Assembly: GCA_023433855.1 (NCBI GenBank)
Contig: JAEYTV010000114.1
Coordinates: 1-9,916 of the forward strand
Reading direction: 5' to 3'
DNA length: 9,916 bases
Origin: Pseudomonadota bacterium
GTDB taxonomy: Bacteria > Pseudomonadota > Alphaproteobacteria > Rhizobiales > Rhizobiaceae
In this document: positions 1-4,944 of the stretch, piece by piece
How positions within the stretch are numbered: position 1 is the first letter of the stretch
Layout of the letters: each line of letters starts with the position of its first letter
Notes under the pieces: model-generated
The model's database searches: none
The model's input: only the letters and a program-made list of their open reading frames with translations
What the model was told of the DNA's origin: nothing
Made by a program: the position numbers and the translations under genes

Positions 1-78
1 TTGCTTTTAAGTGGCTTCGTTGCAGGCGTCCCGCGAGTCTGGCGCAAGATTGCTGCAATAGAAGGTCGCGGTTCTTCA

Positions 79-103
79 ATCCCTGTGAAAAAAGGGCAGG
101 GAT
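79..103. repeat. Inverted repeat upstream of the first gene
   Basis: A perfect 7-bp inverted repeat, ATCCCTG (79-85) and CAGGGAT (97-103), is separated by 11 bases. It lies 39 bases before the start codon of the 70-aa gene, so it falls in its promoter or leader. No T-run follows, which argues against a terminator of an upstream gene. It could be an operator or a leader hairpin. The remainder of 1-141 shows no convincing -35/-10 pair and no gene. Confidence 0.35.
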
Positions 104-141
104 AGTACGCCGATCAGGCGCGTAGGATCGGGAGGGTCGAT

Positions 142-354
142 ATGCCTACACAGATGGTCCGCAAGCCTGTTAATCCGGATCAGCTTAACCTGCTTCAGCA
201 GGTCTTCGACCAGACGTGCTCCGAGCATCAGATCGACAAGGGGAGCCCGGACGCGGAGGCGCTCGCGCTCATTCTGGTGAACTCGCTGCAGAAGGGCTCT
301 GACGACAAGGACAAATTGAAGGCCCTTGCCGAAGCGCTTGCAAAAAGCCGCTGA
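142..354 (+). CDS. Small conserved-looking protein of unknown function (70 aa)
   Basis: I do not recognise this family. The start is supported by GGGAGG at 130-135, six bases before the ATG. The product is soluble, without signal peptide or membrane segment. It has a short basic N-terminus (MVRKP), an amphipathic first helix (about residues 12-28, with a single Cys at 26), a linker containing Gly-Ser-Pro, a second hydrophobic helix (about 36-50, ALALILVNSLQ) and a charged Lys/Asp/Ala-rich C-terminal helix. This helical layout suits a small oligomerising or partner-binding protein, but no catalytic motif is visible. The next gene begins 68 bases downstream on the same strand with its own strong ribosome-binding site, so the two may be co-transcribed. 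The clean ribosome-binding site and typical codon use make a real gene likely. Confidence 0.75.
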   Translation: MPTQMVRKPVNPDQLNLLQQVFDQTCSEHQIDKGSPDAEALALILVNSLQKGSDDKDKLKALAEALAKSR

Positions 355-422
355 GGTTGCAAGGAACCTATCCGGCCTTTGACAGTTGACCGCGGTCTCG
401 ATCAACTCAGCAGGAGGCCTCC

Positions 423-782
423 ATGGCAGATCCCGTCAGCAATCTGAAAACCCCCCTCAAACCGGAAACATCGTCTGCAGGCCAGGAAGCTGGCGGCAAC
501 TTCGGCGCGGAGATTTCAAGCCTGCGCACGGAAATTGCCAATCTCCGCGAACTGCTGGCCGAGAAAACGGGGAGGATAGCCGAACGCGCCGGCGAGGCCG
601 CAAGCTACGTGCAGAGTGAAGCAACATCCGTCGCCGGCACGATCCGCGAACATCCTGCCGCCACGACGACATTGTTCACCGTGATTGGCGCGATTGGGTT
701 CGCCATCGGTTATGTCGTTGCAACGGCATCGGCTGAGAGCAAGCAGGCCTGGTACCGCCGCTATCTCAACGATCGGTTCTGA
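423..782 (+). CDS. DUF883-like (ElaB/YqjD-type) small membrane-anchored protein
   Basis: A 119-aa protein with three parts. Residues 1-27 are a polar, probably disordered N-terminus. Residues about 28-75 form an Ala/Glu/Arg-rich coiled-coil-like helix. One hydrophobic segment at about 79-101 carries a glycine pattern (G-A-I-G-F-A-I-G) and is followed by a short basic tail (WYRRYL). This resembles the DUF883/ElaB/YqjD group, whose Escherichia coli members sit in the inner membrane by a C-terminal helix and bind ribosomes in stationary phase. The resemblance is of architecture rather than a diagnostic motif, and the tail after the membrane helix is longer than usual. The start is chosen from AGGAGG at 412-417, five bases before the ATG. 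A small inverted repeat, AGTTGA (384-389) / TCAACT (402-407), lies just upstream. The last 17 bases overlap the 3' end of the convergent YbaK-type gene. Confidence 0.7.
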   Translation: MADPVSNLKTPLKPETSSAGQEAGGNFGAEISSLRTEIANLRELLAEKTGRIAERAGEAASYVQSEATSVAGTIREHPAATTTLFTVIGAIGFAIGYVVATASAESKQAWYRRYLNDRF

Positions 783-1263
783 GCGGAATCTCCGGAATGT
801 CGGGATTCTGGCTGATGTCGACCCAGGTGGCGCCGGTCAGATCTGCCATGCGGTGTGGGTTGATGCGCACCGCCGCGTTTATGGCGCCAGCGGCTGGAAT
901 CACTTCGCAGAATTTCTGCAGCGATACATCGCAGTAAACCGGGAGCGGCTCGCGCAGGCCGAACGGGCAAACCCCGCCAACGGGGTGGCTGGTAACGGCG
1001 ACGACCTCATCGCCCCCTAGCATCCGAGGCTTGATGTTAAAGCGCTCCCGGAACTTGCGGTTGTCGAGCCGGCTTGTGCCGGACATCACAATCAGAACGA
1101 CGATATCGCCGGCCCGCACGCAGATCGTCTTGGCGATCTGGTCTGGCGTCACGGCATGCGCCTCGGCGGCCAGCACGACCGTCGCGGAGCTCGCCTCGGT
1201 GATGATTACCTCGAGGTCGGGGGCTTCGGCTGCGAAGAAGGCGCGAACGGACTGCAGGCTCAT
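766..1263 (-). CDS. YbaK/ProX-family aminoacyl-tRNA deacylase (editing protein)
   Basis: A 165-aa stand-alone editing-domain protein related to the INS domain of prolyl-tRNA synthetase and to YbaK (Cys-tRNA-Pro deacylase) and ProX. It would act in the cytoplasm, hydrolysing mischarged tRNA. Visible family marks are the N-terminal SLQSVRAFF helix, the IAKTIC segment with the conserved Lys at 45, the signature H-P-V-G-G-V-C-P-F-G at 93-102, and the late INPHRM element at 134-139. Length is normal for the family. The start at 1263 is chosen because the family usually begins with this MSL(Q/E)SVR helix. A possible in-frame ATG at 1314 would add 17 atypical residues. No strong ribosome-binding site precedes 1263, only a weak GGGG stretch. 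The exact tRNA substrate cannot be told from sequence. The 3' end overlaps the convergent membrane-protein gene by 17 bases, and its upstream region is shared with the divergent three-hairpin RNA. Confidence 0.88.
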   Translation of the reverse strand: MSLQSVRAFFAAEAPDLEVIITEASSATVVLAAEAHAVTPDQIAKTICVRAGDIVVLIVMSGTSRLDNRKFRERFNIKPRMLGGDEVVAVTSHPVGGVCPFGLREPLPVYCDVSLQKFCEVIPAAGAINAAVRINPHRMADLTGATWVDISQNPDIPEIPLRTDR

Positions 1264-1321
1264 GGCGAGGAGAATGCCCCAGCAGGAACATCCCTGCAAG
1301 TAGGGTGGAGCCATGCATTAA

Positions 1322-1340
1322 TTGCACTGCTGCACTGCAA
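1322..1340. promoter_or_regulatory. Tandem 8-bp repeat / interrupted palindrome upstream of the three-hairpin RNA
   Basis: TGCACTGC occurs twice in a row (1323-1330 and 1331-1338). The whole stretch is bounded by TTGCA (1322-1326) and TGCAA (1336-1340), an inverted pair. It lies about 32-50 bases before the -10-like TATAAC (1372-1377), between the divergent YbaK-type gene and the RNA. This is where an activator or repressor of either transcript would bind. No matching known operator is recognised. Confidence 0.35.
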
Positions 1341-1383
1341 AATTCTGGCTGTTTTTTGATCTTCACTCGTGTATAACAAAAAC

Positions 1384-1499
1384 ATCGAAGGACGCACTCC
1401 TCCTCCCAGCGTCCCCGATGGGACCAACAACACCTCCTCCTCCCAGTTGTTGGTCAGTTTCAGAAGCCCGGCGCACCTCCTCCCGCGCCGGGCTTTCTG
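1384..1499 (+). ncRNA. Three-hairpin anti-Shine-Dalgarno sRNA, alpha-r14 / cuckoo type (NfeR1-like)
   Basis: Three perfect hairpins follow one another. Stem 1390-1395/1409-1414 (GGACGC), stem 1422-1431/1446-1455 (GACCAACAAC) and stem 1464-1474/1485-1495 (AAGCCCGGCGC) each present the same loop motif CCTCCTCCC, at 1399-1407, 1436-1444 and 1476-1484. The motif is complementary to Shine-Dalgarno sequences. This arrangement is that of the alphaproteobacterial 'cuckoo' RNAs and of rhizobial alpha-r14 RNAs (Smr14C2/NfeR1 in Sinorhizobium meliloti, about 123 nt by memory), which are thought to bind ribosome-binding sites of target mRNAs. The third stem is followed by TTTCTGTTT and acts as terminator. 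TATAAC at 1372-1377 is a plausible -10, giving a start near 1384. No good -35 is seen, so an alternative sigma factor or activator is possible. The 5' end is inferred; the hairpins are certain. Confidence 0.88.
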
Positions 1500-1500
1500 T
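1464..1500 (+). terminator. Intrinsic terminator formed by hairpin 3 of the sRNA
   Basis: An 11-bp perfect GC-rich stem (1464-1474 with 1485-1495), loop 1475-1484, is followed by a T-rich tail from 1494. It is the third hairpin of the sRNA, so the terminator also displays one of the CCTCCTCCC loops. Confidence 0.85.
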
Positions 1501-1549
1501 TTCCTGCCTTCCGTGACCATGCGGCAACTTTCATCCATCTCGCGCGCGT

Positions 1550-1578
1550 CTTGACGACATTATGGTCTGACATTAAAT
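1550..1578 (+). promoter_or_regulatory. Housekeeping promoter of the cold-shock gene
   Basis: CTTGAC at 1550-1555, 17 bases, then TTAAAT at 1573-1578 closely follows the rhizobial sigma-70 pattern CTTGAC-N17-CTATAT. Transcription would begin near 1585, giving a 5' leader of about 130 nt to the cold-shock start codon at 1715. Long leaders are typical of cold-shock genes. An 8-bp hairpin with one G-U pair lies inside the leader (GCACGCGG 1611-1618 with CCGTGTGC 1626-1633). Confidence 0.65.
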
Positions 1579-1714
1579 CCCGAACGTCGATATTTGTTTG
1601 ATAGCCACACGCACGCGGCCCATTTCCGTGTGCCGCGATGACCCTTCTGCAAATACGCATTCATCTCCCAGGCAGAGGCATGGCACAGTCCCCTGCAATA
1701 GAAAGGCATCGTTT

Positions 1715-1924
1715 ATGGCAACCGGTACAGTCAAGTGGTTCAATACGACCAAGGGCTATGGCTTCATCACTCCCGATGACGGCGACAAGGACGTCTTCGT
1801 CCACATCTCGGCTGTCGAACGCGCAGGTCTGCGCGAACTCAAGGATGGTCAGAAGGTCTCTTTCGAACTGGTGACCGACCGTCGGTCCGGCAAGGTCTCG
1901 GCAGACAATCTGCAGGCGTCCTGA
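1715..1924 (+). CDS. Cold-shock domain protein (CspA family)
   Basis: A 69-aa single cold-shock domain, the usual length. It is an OB-fold protein that binds single-stranded RNA/DNA and keeps mRNA unfolded in the cytoplasm. It opens with the classic GTVKWFN (residues 4-10), then RNP1 K-G-Y-G-F-I at 13-18 and RNP2 V-F-V-H-I at 27-31. The later part, G-Q-K-V-S-F-E-L, is also family-typical. The start at 1715 is preceded by GAAAGG (1701-1706) at suitable distance, and upstream in-frame starts would add non-family residues. It is a single-gene unit with its own promoter, long leader and terminator. Alphaproteobacteria carry several csp paralogues, so no specific symbol is assigned and cold induction is not assured. 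Confidence 0.96.
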   Translation: MATGTVKWFNTTKGYGFITPDDGDKDVFVHISAVERAGLRELKDGQKVSFELVTDRRSGKVSADNLQAS

Positions 1925-1953
1925 TTCTCGGTTGGCTGCAACCTGAACATCTG

Positions 1954-1980
1954 AAGGCCGGCTTGTCCGGCCTTTTGCTT
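1954..1980 (+). terminator. Intrinsic terminator of the cold-shock gene
   Basis: AAGGCCGG (1954-1961) pairs perfectly with CCGGCCTT (1967-1974) around a 5-base loop. TTGCTTT follows. It sits 30 bases after the cold-shock stop codon. Confidence 0.88.
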
Positions 1981-2143
1981 TGCGCGGCATCGACCTTGCT
2001 CTTGTAAATGCAAACGATGGCCCCCATCTACACGTCAACAGCGTTTCCGGCGCAGCGCTTGGCGGGGCAAAGCCCGGCAGCCATGCAGCTTGGTGCAAAT
2101 ACGGGAAACCGTGCCATCTCACGTCAGGTAGCCGTCTCCGCGT

Positions 2144-2160
2144 GTTTACGGAATGTTTAC
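2144..2160. repeat. Direct GTTTAC repeat, 11 bp apart
   Basis: GTTTAC occurs at 2144-2149 and 2155-2160, so the two copies lie about one helical turn apart on the same face. The spacing recalls paired half-sites of alphaproteobacterial regulators such as CtrA (TTAA-N7-TTAA), but the bases match only partly. It lies just before the candidate RNA region at about 2165-2315. Confidence 0.3.
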
Positions 2161-2164
2161 CTAG

Positions 2165-2315
2165 CTGAGAGATGATGAACGCTAGAGCCGCGGTGATCTT
2201 GCGAGATCCGAAGCGGCCGCGTCGGAAACGCTTGCCCCGTTTGAGTGACCACGGATGTACTGGCACGACGAACAAGGGGCGTGGAAAGGTCGGGCTTGCC
2301 CGGCCTTTTTGTTTT
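2165..2315 (+). ncRNA. Candidate unannotated small RNA ending at an orphan terminator
   Basis: A strong rightward terminator at 2286-2315 has no coding gene in front of it. The cold-shock gene already ends at its own terminator over 300 bases earlier. The stretch before it can fold: GCCGC (2187-2191) / GCGGC (2213-2217) enclose GATCT (2195-2199) / AGATC (2204-2208), and AAACG (2226-2230) pairs with CGTTT (2238-2242). No clear promoter is visible and the 5' end is a guess. It could instead be an untranslated remnant or a back-up terminator for the cold-shock transcript. Confidence 0.35.
2286..2315 (+). terminator. Orphan rightward intrinsic terminator
   Basis: AAGGTCGGG (2286-2294) pairs with CCCGGCCTT (2299-2307), nine pairs with one G-U, around CTTG. 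TTTGTTTT follows. Its sequence is much like that of the cold-shock terminator. Because an A-run precedes it on the opposite strand, it may partly stop leftward transcription coming from the dipeptidase gene. Confidence 0.8.
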
Positions 2316-2316
2316 C

Positions 2317-2341
2317 TGGCGAGGGTTTGGAACCCTCGCCA
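2317..2341. repeat. Perfect 11-bp inverted repeat with 3-base loop
   Basis: TGGCGAGGGTT (2317-2327) and AACCCTCGCCA (2331-2341) are perfectly complementary around TGG. No T-run follows on either strand, so it is not a standard terminator. It directly follows the orphan terminator and lies in the 3' region of the leftward dipeptidase gene, where it may protect the mRNA end or belong to a repeat family. Confidence 0.75.
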
Positions 2342-2350
2342 TCATGAGAC

Positions 2351-2400
2351 CCTCCTGGATCCTGTCTGGAGGCTCCGCCAAGCCTTTGAGATCCAGGAGG
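2351..2400. repeat. Long stem with SD/anti-SD arms in the dipeptidase 3' region
   Basis: CCTCCTGGATC (2351-2361) is the exact reverse complement of GATCCAGGAGG (2390-2400), with a 28-base loop that can itself fold (GGCT 2371-2374 / AGCC 2381-2384). Read rightward, the right arm carries AGGAGG, a perfect Shine-Dalgarno sequence, held in the stem by CCTCCT. A competing shorter pairing with GGAGG at 2368-2372 is also possible. Read leftward, it is the 3' untranslated region of the dipeptidase gene. Function unknown. Confidence 0.6.
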
Positions 2401-2432
2401 TCCGCTGCCCGGTCATGTCGGAAGTGGGAATC

Positions 2433-3821
2433 TCAGGCCGCCAGCGCCGCGATGATCCGCGCCCATGACCGTATTCCCTTATGGAACGACTGAAGTTCGT
2501 ATTTCTCGTTCGGCGAATGGATGCGGTCGTCCACGAGGCCGAATCCGACGAGAAGGGAATCCATCCCGAGCATGGTCTGAAAGTCACCCACGATCGGGAT
2601 CGATCCTCCCATTCCGATAACCACGGCCGGATTCGGCCACTCGTCGGACAAGGCAGCCTTTGCCTTGGTGAGGACAGGTGAATCATAGCTCAGCTGGATC
2701 GCCGGCGAGCCGCCGTGTTCATGAAAATCGACCGAACAATCGGCCGGAATCTTGGAACGAACATAGGAGCGGAAAGCCTCGCGGACCTTTGCTGGATCCT
2801 GCTGGCCGACCAGCCGGAATGAGACCTTCGCCGAGGCCTGTGCCGCAATGACCGTCTTGAAGCCCTCCCCGGTATATCCGCCCCATATGCCGTTCACCTC
2901 CGCGGTCGGACGCGCCCAGGTAAGTTCCAGAACCGAACGGCCCTTTTCGCCGGAAGGGACAGAGAGGCCGACCTCACCGAGGAAGGACTCTGCGTCCCGT
3001 CCGAGCTTCTCCCAGCCGGCCTTGATATTGGATGGCGTTTCTTCCACCCCGTCGTAAAAACCCGGGAGCGTCACCTTGCCCGACTCGTCATGCAGCCCGG
3101 AAAGGATGTCGGTCAGGATATGGATTGGATTGGCGGCGGCGCCTCCGAAAAGGCCCGAATGCAGGTCACGGTCTGCCGCCTTCACGGTAAGCTCTTCGCC
3201 GACCATACCGCGAAGCGTAGCGGCGATTGCCGGAGTGTCACGATCCCACATGCTTGTATCGCAGACGAGTGCATAATCGGCCTTCAGCTCAGCGGCATGT
3301 GATTCCAGGAAGGGCTTGAGCGAAGGCGATCCGGACTCCTCTTCACCTTCGAACAGAACCGTGACCCCGACCGGCAGTTGACCATGCGTATCCTTGTAGG
3401 CCCGGCAGGCTTCGAGGAACGTGAGAAGCTGACCCTTGTCGTCGGCTGTCCCGCGACCGGTGATGACCTCGCGGCCATTACCGACATCCTTGATCTTCGG
3501 ATCGAACGGGTCGTCTTCCCAGAGTTCGATCGGGTCAACGGGCTGCACGTCGTAGTGCCCGTAGAAGAGCACGTGCGGTGCTGTGGTGCTGGCGCCGGCG
3601 TGGTGACCCACGACCATCGGATGTCCGGCAGTATCACGAACAGAGGCCTCGAAGCCCATACCTTGCAATTCTGACACCAGCCATTCCGCGGCCTCGCGGC
3701 AGTCGGCTTTGAAGACAGGATCAGTGGAGACCGAGCGGATCCGGACGAGCTGGAAAAGGCGGTCGAGGCTTGCCGGAAGATTGGCGTCGGCGCGATCGAG
3801 AACAGCGGAAAGGTCGGTCAT
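2433..3821 (-). CDS. M20-family zinc dipeptidase (CNDP2/carnosinase-like)
   Basis: A 462-aa cytoplasmic metallopeptidase of the M20 family (ArgE/DapE/CPG2 clan), closest in pattern to CNDP-type non-specific dipeptidases, whose length it matches. The di-zinc site is complete: G-H-Y-D-V-Q-P at 88-94 (His89 ligand, Asp91), R-G-T-A-D-D-K-G at 123-130 (bridging Asp127), F-E-G-E-E-E-S-G at 157-164 (general base Glu161, ligand Glu162), Asp188 in V-C-D-T-S, and His435 in D-R-I-H-S-P-N-E. The lid/dimer domain is marked by R-D-L-H-S-G-L-F-G-G (218-227). The expected role is cleavage of dipeptides to amino acids, but the true substrate cannot be told. The start at 3821 has an AGGA element about eight bases upstream. 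It appears to be a single gene, since the next leftward gene upstream ends 359 bases away. No clear promoter is recognised. Confidence 0.94.
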   Translation of the reverse strand: MTDLSAVLDRADANLPASLDRLFQLVRIRSVSTDPVFKADCREAAEWLVSELQGMGFEASVRDTAGHPMVVGHHAGASTTAPHVLFYGHYDVQPVDPIELWEDDPFDPKIKDVGNGREVITGRGTADDKGQLLTFLEACRAYKDTHGQLPVGVTVLFEGEEESGSPSLKPFLESHAAELKADYALVCDTSMWDRDTPAIAATLRGMVGEELTVKAADRDLHSGLFGGAAANPIHILTDILSGLHDESGKVTLPGFYDGVEETPSNIKAGWEKLGRDAESFLGEVGLSVPSGEKGRSVLELTWARPTAEVNGIWGGYTGEGFKTVIAAQASAKVSFRLVGQQDPAKVREAFRSYVRSKIPADCSVDFHEHGGSPAIQLSYDSPVLTKAKAALSDEWPNPAVVIGMGGSIPIVGDFQTMLGMDSLLVGFGLVDDRIHSPNEKYELQSFHKGIRSWARIIAALAA

Positions 3822-4180
3822 CTGAGGGTCCTACTCTAGGGTGCGGAGACAGCGAGTGGTTGGGGCAGAAATGTCAGCCATGGGGGAATGTTTTGGTGTA
3901 GCAAGTTCTGCCGGGTTGAGACAATGCCGAAGCGGAACCGAGGCCCACATGAGCCGGCTTGTGTCCATTCGGGGCCAAACGCGCCGGCCTGGATCAGGGT
4001 GGCGAAGCTCCACGGTAACACGCCCGCCCGGGATCCCCCAGATCGGTTCTGGAATTAGCCGCAACCAGGGCAGTACGGTGGATATCGCTGGTCGCTGTGT
4101 GGGGCAAGTCCGCCCGCATGACGATGGGGAAGAGATCTCCGGACGGCATTTCTGCCGCAGGCGCGGTGGATGCGGACGAG
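3822..4180. other. 359-bp stretch without a recognisable gene
   Basis: This lies between the start of the dipeptidase gene and the end of the MarR gene. Open frames of 60-136 codons exist on both strands, but none has a ribosome-binding site with a convincing protein composition, and they overlap one another. No strong terminator hairpin is seen behind the MarR gene and no clear promoter for the dipeptidase gene. I see nothing further here. Confidence 0.5.
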
Positions 4181-4612
4181 TCAGAACTTGCGGGCAGTCT
4201 CGACAATCATCCGCATGTATTCGACCATCAGCTCCCGCTCGAAACGCTTGAAGCCGGAAAACAGGTCCGCATCCGCCGCCGATGCTGCCTCGAGCGCTTC
4301 CGCTTCCAGGTTGCGTCCGAGTTCGGTCAGCCGAATGATCTGGGCGCGACGGTCGTTGGGATGAGGAGAGCGATGGATGAGGCCGTCGCGTTCCATTCGG
4401 GAGAGCGTATTGGCAAGCGTCGCCTGTTCCACCTCCAGGCGATCAAGGAGCTCCCTCTGGGTGAGGCTATCCTCCTGCCAGAGTTCCAGAAGAACCGGAA
4501 ACTGGCCTGGAGAAAACCCGAGTGCCGCGGAGCGCCTCTGCAGGGAACGAGCGAACCCCCTGGCGACTTGTCCAGCAAGATAGGTCGCGGAATGCGAGCG
4601 GTCGAATGCCAT
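4181..4612 (-). CDS. MarR-family winged-helix transcriptional regulator
   Basis: A 143-aa regulator of normal MarR length; members bind palindromic operators as dimers and respond to small ligands or oxidants. Helices at about 5-30 and 101-141 form the dimer interface. The winged helix-turn-helix spans about 34-100, with S-L-T-Q-R-E-L-L-D-R-L (49-59), the recognition helix around 61-77 and the wing with the family-typical N-D-R-R at 86-89. There is no cysteine, which argues against a thiol-based OhrR-like sensor. The start at 4612 is chosen because the family N-terminus fits and GGAG lies upstream; a longer in-frame reading to 4912 would run through the RNA gene and its terminator. A weak promoter-like pair (CTTGGA 4691-4686, 17 bases, TAGTGA 4668-4663 on the minus strand) and an inverted repeat (4629-4657) precede it and could allow autoregulation. 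Target genes are unknown. Confidence 0.9.
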   Translation of the reverse strand: MAFDRSHSATYLAGQVARGFARSLQRRSAALGFSPGQFPVLLELWQEDSLTQRELLDRLEVEQATLANTLSRMERDGLIHRSPHPNDRRAQIIRLTELGRNLEAEALEAASAADADLFSGFKRFERELMVEYMRMIVETARKF

Positions 4613-4628
4613 GGCTCGGTCTCCATTC

Positions 4629-4657
4629 CTCAGGCTCGCCTCTGCGGAGCCCCTGAG
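4629..4657. promoter_or_regulatory. Inverted repeat just upstream of the MarR gene
   Basis: CTCAGGCTC (4629-4637) and GAGCCCCTGAG (4647-4657) are inverted copies, differing by two extra bases in one arm. They lie 17-45 bases before the MarR start codon. MarR proteins often bind such imperfect palindromes in their own promoters, so this is a candidate operator; an mRNA leader hairpin is the alternative. Confidence 0.35.
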
Positions 4658-4733
4658 CACAGTCACTATCGCAGACCATGCTTTCTCCAAGCCTGCGCGA
4701 ATTCGCCTGAACCGAGAAGGCTGTGTATGGCGC

Positions 4734-4774
4734 AAAATAAAACCGCCATGGCCGGGAGGGACAGCCATGGCGGT
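4734..4774 (-). terminator. Intrinsic terminator of the leftward sRNA
   Basis: On the minus strand an 11-bp perfect stem (4774-4764 with 4752-4742) encloses a C-rich loop (TGTCCCTCCCG). It is followed by TTTATTTTG, ending near 4734. This gives a strong leftward terminator standing 122 bases before the MarR start codon, so the MarR gene is insulated from the RNA promoter. Confidence 0.9.
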
Positions 4775-4878
4775 CGATAGAAGGGCAAAGACCCGGAGAG
4801 GGGGGATAGGTCTTTGCCCGGTCTGGTGCGGCGGGGGACAAGCCGACTTCCAGACTGCGGCGTGATCAATCGCCGGTG
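4734..4878 (-). ncRNA. Three-hairpin sRNA between marR and polA, alpha-r7 (Smr7C)-like
   Basis: Three leftward hairpins lie in a row. Stem GTCTGG (4855-4850) / CCAGAC (4826-4821) has a large loop with TCCCCCGCC. Stem GGGCAAAGACC (4819-4809) / GGTCTTTGCCC (4793-4783) has loop TATCCCCCCTCTCCG. The third stem (4774-4764 / 4752-4742) has loop TGTCCCTCCCG and ends in a T-run. A promoter upstream predicts a start near 4878 and a length of about 145 nt. From memory, the rhizobial alpha-r7 RNA Smr7C is close to 150 nt and lies next to polA, with a MarR-type gene on the other side, so the context fits; this family call is recall, not a search. The C-rich loops could pair with G-rich ribosome-binding sites. 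No open reading frame accounts for this stretch. Confidence 0.78.
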
Positions 4879-4884
4879 GCACTG

Positions 4885-4913
4885 AAATGTGCTGTGAAAC
4901 GGGGCTTTTCAAG
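4885..4913 (-). promoter_or_regulatory. Promoter of the alpha-r7-like sRNA
   Basis: Read on the minus strand, CTTGAA (4913-4908), 17 bases, then ACATTT (4890-4885). The -35 is close to the rhizobial CTTGAC consensus with ideal spacing; the -10 matches only partly. The start would fall near 4878, just ahead of the first hairpin. Confidence 0.5.
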
Positions 4914-4934
4914 GGAAACGCATATTACAAATCG

Positions 4935-4944
4935 GTAACGTTAC
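4935..4944. promoter_or_regulatory. Perfect 10-bp palindrome between the sRNA and polA
   Basis: GTAACGTTAC is a perfect palindrome in the divergent control region, about 22 bases upstream of the sRNA -35 and 74 bases before the polA start codon. The GTAACG/CGTTAC core resembles half-sites bound by LacI/GalR-type regulators. It could also be chance. No convincing polA promoter is recognised nearby. Confidence 0.3.

Noticed and set aside
1390..1495. The repeated CCTCCTCCC units as a CRISPR or tandem repeat array
   Set aside because: Only three short copies occur, each enclosed in a different perfect stem, which shows RNA hairpin loops rather than a repeat-spacer array.
1598..1714. N-terminal extension of the cold-shock protein
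   Set aside because: These codons lie in the 5' leader; family members start at M-A-T-G-T-V-K-W, and the ribosome-binding site is placed for 1715.
1980..2168. Open frame of 62 codons after the cold-shock terminator
   Set aside because: No ribosome-binding site, no family-like composition, and it begins directly in the tail of the terminator.
2172..2468. Open frame of 98 codons (RDPKRPRRKRLPR...)
   Set aside because: It would read through a strong terminator and two long inverted repeats and overlap the dipeptidase 3' end; it is more likely untranslated sequence.
3836..4251. Several open frames of 61-136 codons on both strands between the dipeptidase and MarR genes
   Set aside because: They overlap each other, lack ribosome-binding sites and show no protein-like pattern.
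4181..4912. 243-aa version of the MarR protein starting at 4912
   Set aside because: The extra 100 residues would be read through the sRNA, including its terminator, and do not look like MarR sequence. The start at 4612 fits the family and has a ribosome-binding site.
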